From positions 2,232,001-2,296,000 of the forward strand of contig JAJHTX010000004.1 in assembly GCA_032164295.1 (NCBI GenBank): 64,000 nt of DNA, given 5' to 3'. Position 1 is the stretch's first letter. Every line of letters starts with the position of its first letter. Made by a program: the position numbers and the translations under genes. This stretch comes from Inonotus obliquus (Eukaryota > Basidiomycota > Agaricomycetes > Hymenochaetales > Hymenochaetaceae). Under the pieces are notes generated by a model. The model was given only the letters and a program-made list of their open reading frames with translations. It did not search any database and was not told where the DNA came from. This document shows positions 1 to 10,781 of this stretch, piece after piece.

Positions 1-15
1 AATTATGTGCCTCAG

Positions 16-1316
16 ATCCTGCGGTGTATCCCTATTTCGACCTCTATGCTTCAGGTGTAGCGACGACTCTCGAGTATTGGCGTGAACCTTGCCGTGTTGA
101 GTTGGATGCGAAGTATCCTTCAATGGAGATGTGTAAGTTTAAGTCTTCTAATGATATGGATGTTATGCAGTACTGACAATGTTTTGTAGACCCTCCCGTG
201 TACCCTAATTTCGACATCTACAGATCAGGTCAAGTTTCCGACCCGACGCCTATCATCAGTAAGCTGTCGACAAAGTTGAGAGCGAGATACCCAGCGATTG
301 AAATTTGTGAGTTCCTCGTTCTGTATAACGGGAGCCGTCTGGCTGATCTATATATTACATTAGACCCTGCCGTATATCCTAACATCGATCCCTACCCTTC
401 CATCCAGTCTTCATCATCTGTATCGCCTCCAAAACGTCGCACCCGCAAGACACACGCAGAACTTGTTAAGCTCGTCTGGTCACAAGCACCGTCCAAACCG
501 GTCAAAGTAGAACCCCTTGCGCCAGCCGTACCGCAAATCTCAGTGACTTCACCTGTTGTTCCTAAGAGTACACGTCAAACGCATAAAGACCTCGTCGAGC
601 TTGTTTTCCCTCCTCGATCTCCCGAAGATTCTCGACCACCAGTGCCACCACGGTCGACGATCCCGACGAGACTTCGCAAGTTACCCATAGACATCCCTCA
701 AGACGTTTATAGTTCTAGTCACGCCTCTGTATCCCCAGACTCAGAGAGACTTCGTAGAAGTCCGAGTACCACGAGTCCGAGTACGCGGCATTCACATATC
801 CCAGTGCGACCTTCCGATGTCCGAAGGTCGTACTCCTTGGGTCAAGCGACTATGTCAAGTGGAGGTGGAGGAGTATCTCGAACTGCGAGTTTGTCGATGA
901 AGCAGCTGGATTTCTTGAAGGAGGAAAATGTGAGGGAGCGTGGTTTGAGTAGGAGTGGGAGTTTGAATGGTCAGCATAGACGAGAACGCGGAGCTGTTGC
1001 TGTTGGTGAACGAAAGAGTGCAAGGGATAGTATCGTCCTCGAAAAGGCGAGACAGTGGGGTTCACCTGGTACGTCTTTCTCCTCTACTCCACCTAACGAT
1101 TTTTGACCCACGTAACGTACAGATAAAGACGTCGAAAATCCCATCCCACCGCGCATCCCTACATCGAACATGTCAATGAGAGACCTTTCTGAATTCCCTA
1201 TGCCTCCTCTCCCTCCTCTACCCAATGGTCCTCCGCCCAATGGAAGACCAGCTTCAACGACTAGAGCTGAGAGGCCTGTGGCGAAGTTGGATAGATCGAA
1301 GTTTCCTTTTCGGTAA
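16..1316 (+). CDS. 3' part of proline/serine-rich protein with repeated exon modules (5' end outside window)
   Basis: I do not recognise the family. Exons read 16-132, 190-306, 364-1068 and 1123-1316, and the last ends in KFPFR and a TAA. The first two exons are each 117 nt with phase 1 joins and encode 39-residue modules that open with YPAVYPYFDLY and YPPVYPNFDIY; a third copy of the opening (YPAVYPNIDPYPS) starts exon 3. A second short repeat follows (TRKTHAELVKLVW and TRQTHKDLVELVF). The rest is Ser/Pro/Arg-rich and probably disordered, ending in a polyproline tail (PPLPPLPNGPPP) that could bind SH3 or profilin-like partners; that role is inference. The gene enters from the left edge, since position 14-15 looks like an acceptor AG, so the N-terminal part is missing. 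Confidence 0.75.
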
Positions 1317-1663
1317 TGGTAAAATGTTGCTTTGAGTGTCGGCTGGTTGGTTGTTGAGTGAGGGTTTGGAGATGGGGTTGATCTATGGTTGTTCTATGTC
1401 CTGTTTTGAAAACTAGAATCGTCGCTTTTTGTTCTCGTTCTTTTAAAGTAGTTTTGAAGTAGTTGTAAGATTCGTTCATTATTCACTAATTTTCGTATGT
1501 TTGGCACCAATTATATTATGGAGTTCTTCGTTGCATCAGTAAAATGCATCATTGCGATTCTGACGTTACGGCGTACACAGAATTGAGACATGAGTGTGAC
1601 ATTCGTCCTTCAGACAATTGTACAGTTGCTTAAGGAAAGTCAAAGAAAGCATCATTCTGTCCG
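1317..1663. other. Convergent intergenic spacer, no gene seen
   Basis: The 3' ends of the module-repeat gene (plus) and the PUB-domain gene (minus) face each other here. The sequence is AT-rich and I see only presumed 3' UTR sequence. Confidence 0.6.
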
Positions 1664-2730
1664 TTACTCTTCTTCCTCCCCATTATAACTCACTCGACGA
1701 GTTACTTTCGAGGGTCCATCAATCCCAGACGCAGAAGAAGCGGGTTCAACACGTCCACCCAAGGTTACGCCACCTGGAGGGACAGTAGGACTAGGAGGAG
1801 CTTCAGCAGCAGCTTTCTGTGCAGCTCGTAATGCAGCTTCTCTCCTATCTTTCTCCTTCTTTTCTAGCCTATCTTCATGGAATTGTAACTGAATCTATAC
1901 AAACATAAAGAGAAGCTGTATTATCTGAAATAATCGAAGAGAATAATGGAGTACGAACCTTCTGCCGTTCGATTTCCCGTTGTTGTTTAGCAGATAGAAC
2001 AGTAGAATGTGAAGCCTTTTCGGCTTTTTCGGCTTCTCGATGTAATGCTTCTTTGACGATTTCGTTGCCGATTTGAAGTTCTTCAAGGTGTCGGTCGTTG
2101 AAGCTGTACAGGGGTTGAAAGTTCTCGGCCTTTTATGACGCATACAACGAAGGAAAGGGCAGGGAAGGTTAGGAGATGTTCGAGGTTAAGTGGAGCCGTG
2201 GGTGGGATTCTGAGTTACTAACTTTGAGATGGAAGCCAAGCTAGATTGCACGCATATATGTATTGATTCCGTGAGATGAATATGATGAGATGGAGGTGAA
2301 GGAATGGTACGTACAGCTACAGCATACTCCAATGCTCCTTTCACATCTACCAATCGCTTCTTTATAGCACTATTCGTAGGTTTGAAACTCCTAAACTTCT
2401 CATTCCGAGGTTCTCGTAAGAGATTATCTGATAATGTTTCCAGCGTCTACGCACGAAAATCATAAGCCATAACACACATGAGCTACCAGTCTCTCAATGA
2501 GTCAACAAAGAATGGTGTAGTGTACTTACTTTCAGGGCTAAGATGGCATCTTCACGATTGTTGGGACGCATAATACCAGGTTCGATCAGGCGCCTAAACT
2601 GCTGCTTTATGTCGTGTATATGCTGGACTTGCCGGATGTCCATTGGGGGTGGATGTTCAAGTACGCGTTGTTCAGCTGCGCGAAGCAATTCGTCGCGGAG
2701 GGGTGTGTGTACTTGAGTCGGGGATGACAT
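1664..2730 (-). CDS. PUB-domain protein with charged C-terminal coiled coil
   Basis: Translation begins at MSSPTQVHTPLRDELL (ATG at 2728-2730). Exon 1 (2530-2730) ends ILALK, and the next exon continues TLETLSDNLLREPRNEKFRSFK, which has the pattern of a PUB/PUG domain: a helical fold that binds the C-terminal tail of p97/Cdc48 and is found in peptide:N-glycanase and some UBX proteins. A very short exon encoding LGFHLK appears to bridge to NFQPLYSFNDRHLEELQIG, the domain's end. A Lys/Glu/Gln-rich helix follows (AKQQREIERQK, EDRLEKKEKDRREAALRAAQKAA), then a tail with VPPGGVTLGGRV and the terminal residues EEE. I see no transglutaminase core or UBX domain, so an adaptor role is more likely than glycanase activity. 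It diverges from the kinase-like gene on the right. Confidence 0.75.
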
Positions 2731-3022
2731 TGTAGCCTGTGAGAGGGATGTGAAGACGATGCGAAAGACGTGGTGGTTGTCTGGAAGAGCGAGAAAAAGT
2801 GCTGGAGCTGTGTATATACTTGTATGACGGTGAGTAAGTTGCACTGGTGCCCGCGTCTAACTGTCCTCGTCCCGAAGTTCCCTTTCACTTCCGATGTGGG
2901 AAACGACCGGGAGATCGACACGATCGGCACGATCGGCGAGTCGGAGTTACTGTTATCGGAGCAAGAATGATATGTTGCACCATCCCCATCCAACCACACA
3001 TCCTCTCCCACTTACAATTATA
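2731..3022. promoter_or_regulatory. Shared divergent promoter of the PUB-domain and kinase-like genes
   Basis: This 292-bp gap separates two divergent start codons. It contains a short tandem of CGATCGGCA-like units around 2918-2937, each holding the palindrome CGATCG. No function can be assigned from sequence alone. Confidence 0.4.
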
Positions 3023-4408
3023 ATGTCAACCCTGGCAACATCCAGATACTCCAAATTCCTTTCATCAAAGCTCTCCCAATTCGACCCCAGCTCAACAACA
3101 TTCAACCTAACCTCCCTCCCACACGTTACATCCTCCACTGGGAAACACTACTACGTCAAATTCGGATCTGTAACAGAGAAGGAACAGTATACAGGCGAAG
3201 CAGAGTCACTAAAGCACATTGAAAAGGCAGCGCCAGGGATAGCTCCAAAAGTCCTGAGTGTCGGTGTTATTGGAGAAGATCCAGTCTCGAAGGATGGACC
3301 AGAAGAAGAGGTGGAGGTAGCAGAAGAAGGCAAACCATACATGATTTCGGAATACCTTGACATTCGTAGACATGATTCAAAGAGTCTACAGAGACTTGCA
3401 AATAGACTCGCTTTGGAATTACACGCCTATAAGAGCGAGAACGGGAAATTTGGATTTCATGTACCGACTTTTTGTGGCGTTACGAGGATGGAGAATGGGT
3501 GGTATGAGGTGCGTATTACCGTGAACAGTCTGATTACTTGGATAATTATATGCTAATATTATTTGTGTACGTGATTATATGCGAACGATACTTGGTTTAT
3601 TATTTTGGATCATGAGAGACCTGGGAAGAATGTTACGGCGCTCTGATTAGCGGTCTGCAGAAGGGATTAGAAGGTGAGGGAGGGAATAACGCAATTTGTG
3701 CGAAAATACAGAAAGTACGAGAAATGTAAGTCCTTAGTCCCTCCCTCATCTCTCGTACTTCGCGCGTATATCCAATCCAATACTAATCCTTACTTTCATA
3801 CTCCAGTGTTATCCCTCACCTACTCCGCCCACTAAATATCGAACCAGTCTTATTACACGGAGACCTCTGGGTTAGTTGCTCACAACCGAAAACACCTCGC
3901 TCGCGGAATCAATTGACTTACGATTTTGAAAGAGTGGCAACACAGGGGTGAACAATTCAACAGGTGAACCTGTCATCTATGATCCATCATCCTTCTACGG
4001 ACACAACGAAGCAGAGTATGTCCCTTATTCACCTCCTCCCCGTATCTACCTACTTACTTCTAACATTTCAAATACTTGACAATGAACGCCAACCACAGCC
4101 TCGCAATAGCACGCATCTTCGGCGGCTTCGGCTCTTCCTTCTTCCAAACCTACCATACTCACCATCCTAAATCTTCTCCGGTCGACCAATACGAGCTCCG
4201 CATAGACCTATACGAGCTCTTCCACTATCTCAATCACGCATTAATATTCGGTGGGGTACGTTTCTTTTCTTCTTGGACGTATTATGGTCTATCGAAAATC
4301 CACAGCTTGATCGTTTGACTGAGTCTTTTCTGTTGATTTCATTGATAGGGTGGATACGCCTCAAGTGCATCACAGAAGATGGATAGGCTCCTAAGAGCTT
4401 GTTCCTAA
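3023..4408 (+). CDS. Fructosamine/ketosamine-3-kinase family protein
   Basis: The family phosphorylates sugar moieties on glycated proteins so that they deglycate. Start at MSTLATSRY (3023), the first Met before conserved sequence. Recognisable elements in order: a beta-rich N-lobe with YYVKFG as the ATP-lysine strand; EAESLKHI as the helix-C equivalent; the hinge PYMISEYLDI; LALELHAYKSENGKFGFHVPT, which has the family's H..S..G.FGF pattern; WYE joined by an intron to TWEECYGALI; the catalytic HGDLW, split from SGNTG by another intron; the metal-binding YDPSSFYGH; and a C-terminal LAIARIFGGF with the helix LYELFHYLNHALIFGGGY. The ending SQKMDRLLRACS then TAA is normal for the family. All catalytic motifs are present, so it is probably active and cytosolic. 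Confidence 0.9.
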
Positions 4409-4738
4409 TCATTTACACGATTGGGGAGAGGGGGGAGGGAACGATCTTGCAGCAAAGTATATTGGATATTAGTAAATTGTACACCGACATTACATGGTGC
4501 AGATGCGTGCGATGAGCTAGGTGTGATAGAGGCGTGTAGACTGAGCAGATGAGCAGTCCGAAAGCGATCCGATTGAAAGGTAAGCGTGAGAGAAAGGGAA
4601 GGGGAAGGAGAGGAGGACGCAAAGCGTTAGTCATGGTAGTAAAGTATAATCAATTCTGTGGTTCTGGTGACCTATTAAAGTAAATCTTGTAAACAACTCA
4701 TGTACAATAGTAGATATGAGAAAAATGTATAAAGAGAC
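4409..4738. other. Convergent spacer, no gene seen
   Basis: This lies between the 3' ends of the kinase-like gene and the lipase gene. Short open frames here have no family resemblance. Confidence 0.5.
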
Positions 4739-7700
4739 TCACAACTCTCGACTAGACGACATAGTTGGTCCTTGAAAGCCACTATCATCTCGAAAATCAC
4801 TTTCGTTTGGTACATCAAGTTCGTCAGTCAACTCTGAACTATCACTGCTCCAAGCTAGGTCCGTCCGATGTTGTCGGTGTAATCGATCTTGATGGCGTTG
4901 TTGATCTTGCTCGGAAGAGCTCTCCTTGCCCTTCCCATGAGGAGCTTTGAATGGTGAAGTTAACCTCCCGAAAGAACGTTCTCGTAATGAACGAAAGACC
5001 CCAGATGGTAAATGCGCAAAATGCATGAATCCAGTCCGTTCTGAAGTCGAAGGAGAGGCATAAGTTGAAGGAGAGGCTACCATCGTTCGTCGGTCTTCAG
5101 GTTCTCGTTCACCAAATTCAAGCAACTGCGACGTCCATCGTCTTCTCCTCGAAGGAGACCTCAACGGATCCGTGCTTTCCTTCAACTCCACAGGTGTACT
5201 CGCCCCCGATCCTTGCCCTTCCCGCGTATCCTGCACTTTACTGCCAGGCCATAATCGCAACTTCCCATTCTTCGTATCGTACCTGAATGGGATATCCGTA
5301 TCGGTGTCCATCATCGGCCATGCAACTCCTCCGTTCTCGTTGTCTTGTGATAGAGCCGCGCCCATACTGACGTCTGGAGCGTTTCCTGGGTCGACCTCCA
5401 TCGCTGGGACTTGTTCACGGGGAAGTAACGTTCGCCGTACGGCTCGGCGGCCTTTAAGGACTTCGCGTTCAAGTCGGAGACGGTTCTCGATCATGTGCAA
5501 CTATGGTTCGTGTTGTTTATATACAGAATAACTCCATGTGAGGATGAGAAGAGAACTAACCTTTGGCCAAGTCACACCCTGTCCAACTTTCAACATTCGG
5601 TCAAGTTCAGCTCGAGAAGGATCACTGAGGATGTTGATCCAATCCTACGGACATCGTCAGCAACCGGAATAAAGGTCTTCAAAGACGGAGTAGGCGTACC
5701 TTGATGCGAGTCTTTGGCCAAATCCTATGGGAATTGTCAGAAAAATATCTAGTGTCGGTAATGATAATGGAGACCTACGTCACGGCTCCATCAAACCTCT
5801 GTAAGAAGACGCTAGACCAGTCCTGCCCCAAAAGCTGAGGGAGCAAGTCCAAGTCACGAATGACCTTAAAGTTCTTCGTGAGCTCGAGTTTCAGCCATTG
5901 TTCAGCTGCCGAGAGCAAGAAGTTTCCTCTCCAGCCTAAAAAAGGGACATATGGTCAAACCCGGTGAAATTTAAAAGAGACTCCAACATACCTTTCCCTT
6001 TCCCCTTCCTGTGAGCCACTGGTTTTCCTGCTGATCCTCGTGGAGCGAAGAAAAAGAGATGGATATGAGGGTTCACTTGCGACACGACAGGATGCGTCAC
6101 TACCACCAAGAAGTCAGTCAGAAGGGTGTGGGAGATAACCGCATGAAAACTAGTACCGTTGAAGTAATGATTGAGGGACTGAAGTGGAATATCAACTCTC
6201 AGTGAGCCATCCTTGAACTTCGAGCCCCAGTCCCAAGGAATGAGATTGCCTTCTGTCGTCTTTTGCATGAGTACGACAGGATTGAGGATTCCAGGGACTG
6301 CCGCAGAAGCCTAACGGATCGAGTTTAGCTTACTTTGCACAGGAAACTTCACTGATACCTACGATGAGAGCGCTCCAGATGACCGTGTCGGGAGCAGTCA
6401 GGTAATTCAATAACTTCGTCGGGCTATGTCGATCAGCAGGTATAACGGATACGTTCAGAATACGACCCGTCCTCTGATAGGCTTCACGGAACGTCAGTGA
6501 GCCTCTGGTGAAGAAACATGCCTATTCATTATCTTCAGCTTTATTTTTCCGCTTCCAACCAAGGTAACGATCTCACCTTTCGTGCCCAATCGACATTATC
6601 AAACCTTGCACCTGTTGTCCAGAACCTTCTTAACCATTGACGGAAAGGCTCTTCACACGCTGTGATCCTGTCTGCTAGTTCTGGAATTAGCAATGCCTTT
6701 AACTCGGCATCCGTTCGTGTCGCGGCCAATGCCGCAACCAAACCACCCGCTGAGGTTCCCGTGATCACTCGTGGTAGAAGGTCGGCATCCACAAAGGCCT
6801 TGATGACTCCGAAATGATCTAATACCGTGAGATTAATCAATGACGCATAACCGCAGCTCGCAATGACACCCACAATAACCAAAAGTGGCGCCTCCTGAAA
6901 GGCAGAGCGCAGAGATGCCCAGGTTCATGTTAGCGCTCTTGAAGAAACGGCGTTTCTCTTCATTTGACAGAACAGGAGATTCCCGGATGTAGACTAACGC
7001 CTTCTCCACTTCCGTGATGTACGCTTTACGTACCGAATCAGCGACCTGACTTGAGCGGCAAGAATGATGTGGGTTCTCACCTTCAATCAAGTCTTTCGAC
7101 CCATAGAATGTCTATTGTAGTAAACAGTCGGCGATGGGTAAATCATGGTAGTAATAAGAAACATACCTCGCTATAAACCCTGTTTCGAAATATTATAAAC
7201 CCCTATTCCTTATGTAGCCTAGATACAACACAGCTCACCGTGAACTCTCCACGCCGGCAAAGTTCGTGCGAAGACAAGTCTCTAGAACACCGAGTACTCC
7301 ACGAGCATCATCGGTCCTCCGCAAATTCCGGAGAGACTTGAGCACCTTGCGAACAAGCCGCCAGTCATAGAATGGGTCCTCATCTATGCGCTTCCATTCA
7401 TCGAACCCTAGATATTCATCCAAATCCAATGCAGCTTCCTTCCATTCATCGTAAGTCGAGGCAGCGCGAAGCTTCTTGCGAATTTGACCCTTTCGACCAC
7501 GCCCTATTGTGATATGCCAGTCAGTTGCAGTTGAGGGGATGAAAGGGTGTAACACATACACGCTGTGAACCACTCCTTCGCGTTCACACATTGCCGCACC
7601 GCCACGTACATCCCGAACTCGAAGAAAATAAAGAGAAAAATAAGTATCTTCATCATAAACATCGTCAATTCAGCGAAATTGCAGTAAGTTAAGGGAATAT

Positions 7701-8145
7701 GCGCACTAATAACGGCCACCGGACGAGCACGAATAGCCACTCCTGTCTCTTCTCATGATGATGTTTCGAACTCGTTCCCATCCCCTTCCTTCGTTTCCGC
7801 ACCCTCAAGTTGATTGGAGCGAAATCAGACAGAGCAGAAACTTTGCGTATTCTACTAGAAGGTGTCCTCCCCAGCGTAGGTGATAGGTGTGGGCTAGAGT
7901 GCTGTCCACTGGCGAGACTAAGCGTACTGGGAGAATGACGCGGGGTATCGAGAAAGTCGGCGTCCACGAAGTATTCAGCATGAAGTGCATGAGAAAAGGC
8001 TTCAATATGGCTGCGGTGACGCGAATTCTATGAGCAGTGGGCCATTATTCAAAGACACGGATGCAAACCTCTCGTCAACATAATTAGTGTTGAGATCCTC
8101 GTGAGCTCTACTTGATGACGCATTTGTTGTTGTTGGCTCGTCCAT
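4739..8145 (-). CDS. Patatin-type triacylglycerol lipase (Tgl3/4/5-like)
   Basis: This family hydrolyses triacylglycerol on lipid droplets. The start is MDEPTTTNASSS (ATG at 8143-8145) and the stop follows MSSSREL. In order: a disordered N-terminus; a hydrophobic segment (IFLFIFFEFGMYVAVRQ) followed by WFTA; the Tgl signature block EWKRIDEDPFYDWRLVRKV with RTNFAGVESSRLYSE; the patatin entry SALCLSGGATFGY, interrupted by an intron and continued HFGVIKAF; the catalytic elbow GTSAG within VITGTSAGGLVAAL; the aspartate of the dyad in SKFKDGSLRVDIPL; SQVNPHIHLFFF; and RGSAGKPVAHRKGKGKG. The tail of roughly 250 residues is Ser/Arg-rich and acidic (SDSSELTDELD) and probably regulatory by phosphorylation. 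Many introns of about 50 nt interrupt it. The Ser-Asp dyad is intact, so activity is expected. Confidence 0.92.
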
Positions 8146-8407
8146 ATTATATGCAATTGATATGAGCACTCAATGTTGTTAGTAGTGCTATGCTAAGAAG
8201 TGAGAAGAAGAAAGAAAGGAGCTTAAGGAAAGGAGCTAATAGTAGCTATTGTTGAAATGGGAGCATTTGGGGAGTGTGATGAGTGGATCGACGATTGGGG
8301 TGCTGTAAACCTTTGATCCGGCGGGAAAGGCACACCGCGGGCCGCGCCATAACCCGAAAAATGAAGTACATTCGATAAAACTATAAAATCACAAGACAAG
8401 AACTACT

Positions 8408-10512
8408 CTATCCGCGTGTCCGAAGATTATACGCCTCAGTCTGCTGGAAATTCTGTATTTCAGCCTCGCTGTCCACCATCATCTTACAACCAACGTGTCA
8501 GCTATTGTGGCGCAAGTAGTATTCCAGCTACTCACCTCTTCAGCCATCATGTAGATATCAGAGTTTGGACGATTGTACATCAACGAATTCGCGAACATAA
8601 GATAAATATCGCGTTGATATTCGCTCGAGGAGCTGATTCGACCATCTTTCACTCGATTCTTAATGGTCTTCAGATCCATAGGTCGTTTCACAATGTCCTG
8701 ATAGTCTGGAGCTTCAGATGGCTTGATAGGATTGTGAAAGATAGTGCCATTTCTGTGCGCCGTGATTTGCGCATGGAGCATGAGAATAACACTCTGGAAA
8801 CGCTTGCGTTCTAAGAATTCTTAAGTCAATATATGGGTGCGGAAGTTCGGCGGAATGTCGTAATTACGTACCCTTGGCGTCTTTTGTCCCTGTTGCTGAA
8901 AAGATAGCTGCTGGAGTGGCGGGAGCAGGTGAATCTGCATTGTCAACAGGCTCCGACCTTTCTCTTGTCCGTTTCTTGTCTCTTGAGGGTTCAACAGTGT
9001 CGATGTCTGATACTCTCCGTTTACCTGACACTACGTTAATAAAAACGAGCAAACCATTGGGTTCGACGGCGCACCTTCCCGCCGTTCTTGCAGAGCTGGT
9101 GTCACTGGTGTTGCGGGTGTCGATTCTCGCGAAACAAATCCAGTAGATTCCTCCTCTCTTGAGGCAGGCTGCTCAGGTGTAGGCTCGTCTGGAGTTACAT
9201 CCGGGGCTTCTACAACCTCTTCCTCCTCTTCTTTCTCCGGCGTTTCTTGCTCCTCAGTCTCAGTTTCAGTTTCAGCCTCGGCCATCTCTACGTCTTCCTG
9301 CTCGGCAGCAGGGCTTTCAACTGGTTCAACCGGCTCTTTTCGTGTTTGAGATCGTGTCTTGGGCATCTGTTTCGGAGACGCCGATGGCTGCTCTTCAGAA
9401 GTTGGCGGCACTGGACTCAGCTCCGATTCAGTGGACGAAAATTCTACAGCCTGCTCTTCAGCGGGTTTCGGACTTTCTTGTTGAATCCGGGGAGGTGATT
9501 TTGAAGGAGGCGGTAGCGGAGAAGACTCTCGCACAGGCGAGGAAACGTCCATTGATACTTCCCCGTCTGATGCGGGGACTTCTGGGACTTCTGCTGGGGC
9601 TTCAGTCTGCTTGAAAGCATTCAGCTGTGATGCTTATAACTTGAGAAAGAGGGACTGACCGACTGCGATTCCTCCGTCTCCATAGGTTGGTCCTCTTGTG
9701 CAGGAGCGGTATCTCCACCAACGGGCTAGACGATCAAGTGAGCAGCAAGCATGCACCGGAAGGAAACATTTCATACAGGTGTCTCTACAGCTCCTGCGAC
9801 CGGCGTCACACAGTAAGTGAGTGTGTAGACTTCAGCGAGCAAATCCGTCTTACCAGGTGATTTGGCTGGACTACTTGGTGGCAGGTCCAGTGATACTTCC
9901 ATCCCATTCGACTTAGCACGTATCCTGTCGTCCCATTTACCAGCCCTTATCTCTTCCATTTGATTCACCAGCGTTCTAGAGCCACATGAGTCTCTGAGAT
10001 GACAAGCTCAGTTGTAGAGATCCACTTACTTGAATCTGTCCTCTTCAGCAACAATCTGGTCTCGCAGTTCAGTGACCCGGCCCCGATAGAATCTTTGAGC
10101 CAACTGTGCGTGAATTGGGGCTGCAGTATCCATGAGAACTTTGAAAGCAAAAAAGTCATCGGGGCGAACTAACATTTCTTCGCCTCACACAAATCCGATC
10201 TATGCTTCAGGCTCAGCCTCCCGTAGACACAAGAAACCAGTATCATACAAAACACAAAACACACCTCTCAAGCTCAGCCTCCTTCATCAGATAATTGTAG
10301 ATAGCCACACAAGACTGTGCATTCGAGAAATTCTTCGGTTTGGATATAAGAGGATGTTTAGACAAGACTTTAGCAATCTCAGACCACGATCCTTGTCTAG
10401 CACCGTATTCATAGACAGCCTGAGCGAAGATCAAGCGGTCGCGAGATGTAAGAGACGCAAAATCTTCCGCGGCAGCGAGAGAGCCGCGGGTAACGCGGGT
10501 TGCAGGAGACAT
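8408..10512 (-). CDS. Bromodomain protein similar to BRD8/Bdc1 (NuA4 acetyltransferase subunit)
   Basis: The start is MSPATRVTRGSLAAAEDF (ATG at 10510-10512). The N-terminal block SRDRLIFAQAVYEYGARQGSW...LSKHPLISKPKNFSNAQSC is SANT-like and matches the N-terminus of BRD8 homologues. The middle is low complexity and acidic (TEEQETPEKEEEEEVVEAPD). The C-terminus is a bromodomain: FHNPIKPSEAPDYQDIVKRP for the ZA loop, MDLKTIKNRVKDG, and MFANSLMYNRPNSDIYMMAEE with the acetyl-lysine-contacting Asn. A final exon reads MMVDSEAEIQNFQQTEAYNL and ends RTRG. In yeasts the equivalent protein belongs to the NuA4 histone acetyltransferase; membership here is inferred from domain order. The gene diverges from the CstF64 homologue 269 bp away. 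Confidence 0.85.
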
Positions 10513-10781
10513 GTTTATGTCGCAATTTGAGCTGGACTCGATTTTCGAGGTCGCGGTGAATTGGGTGAAGGTGTTGGTGATGGAAAAGGACTTCTTACGT
10601 CTCGTGATCCAGAATTAGCTGCGAGAAACGACACGTGACGCGCCTGACGAACTGAAAATAAATAATCAACAAGAATTTCGACACGGTTCGCATTTTTCGC
10701 TCTTCCCGCACCTCTTGTAACCGTTTTCTGTCTACTCCCGATTACCAGAAAGGCTCGTTAATTGATTCTGTACTTGCGAGG
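10513..10781. promoter_or_regulatory. Divergent promoter of the BRD8-like and CstF64-like genes
   Basis: The gap between two divergent start codons is 269 bp, long enough only for compact core promoters. I see no convincing specific site. Confidence 0.4.
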
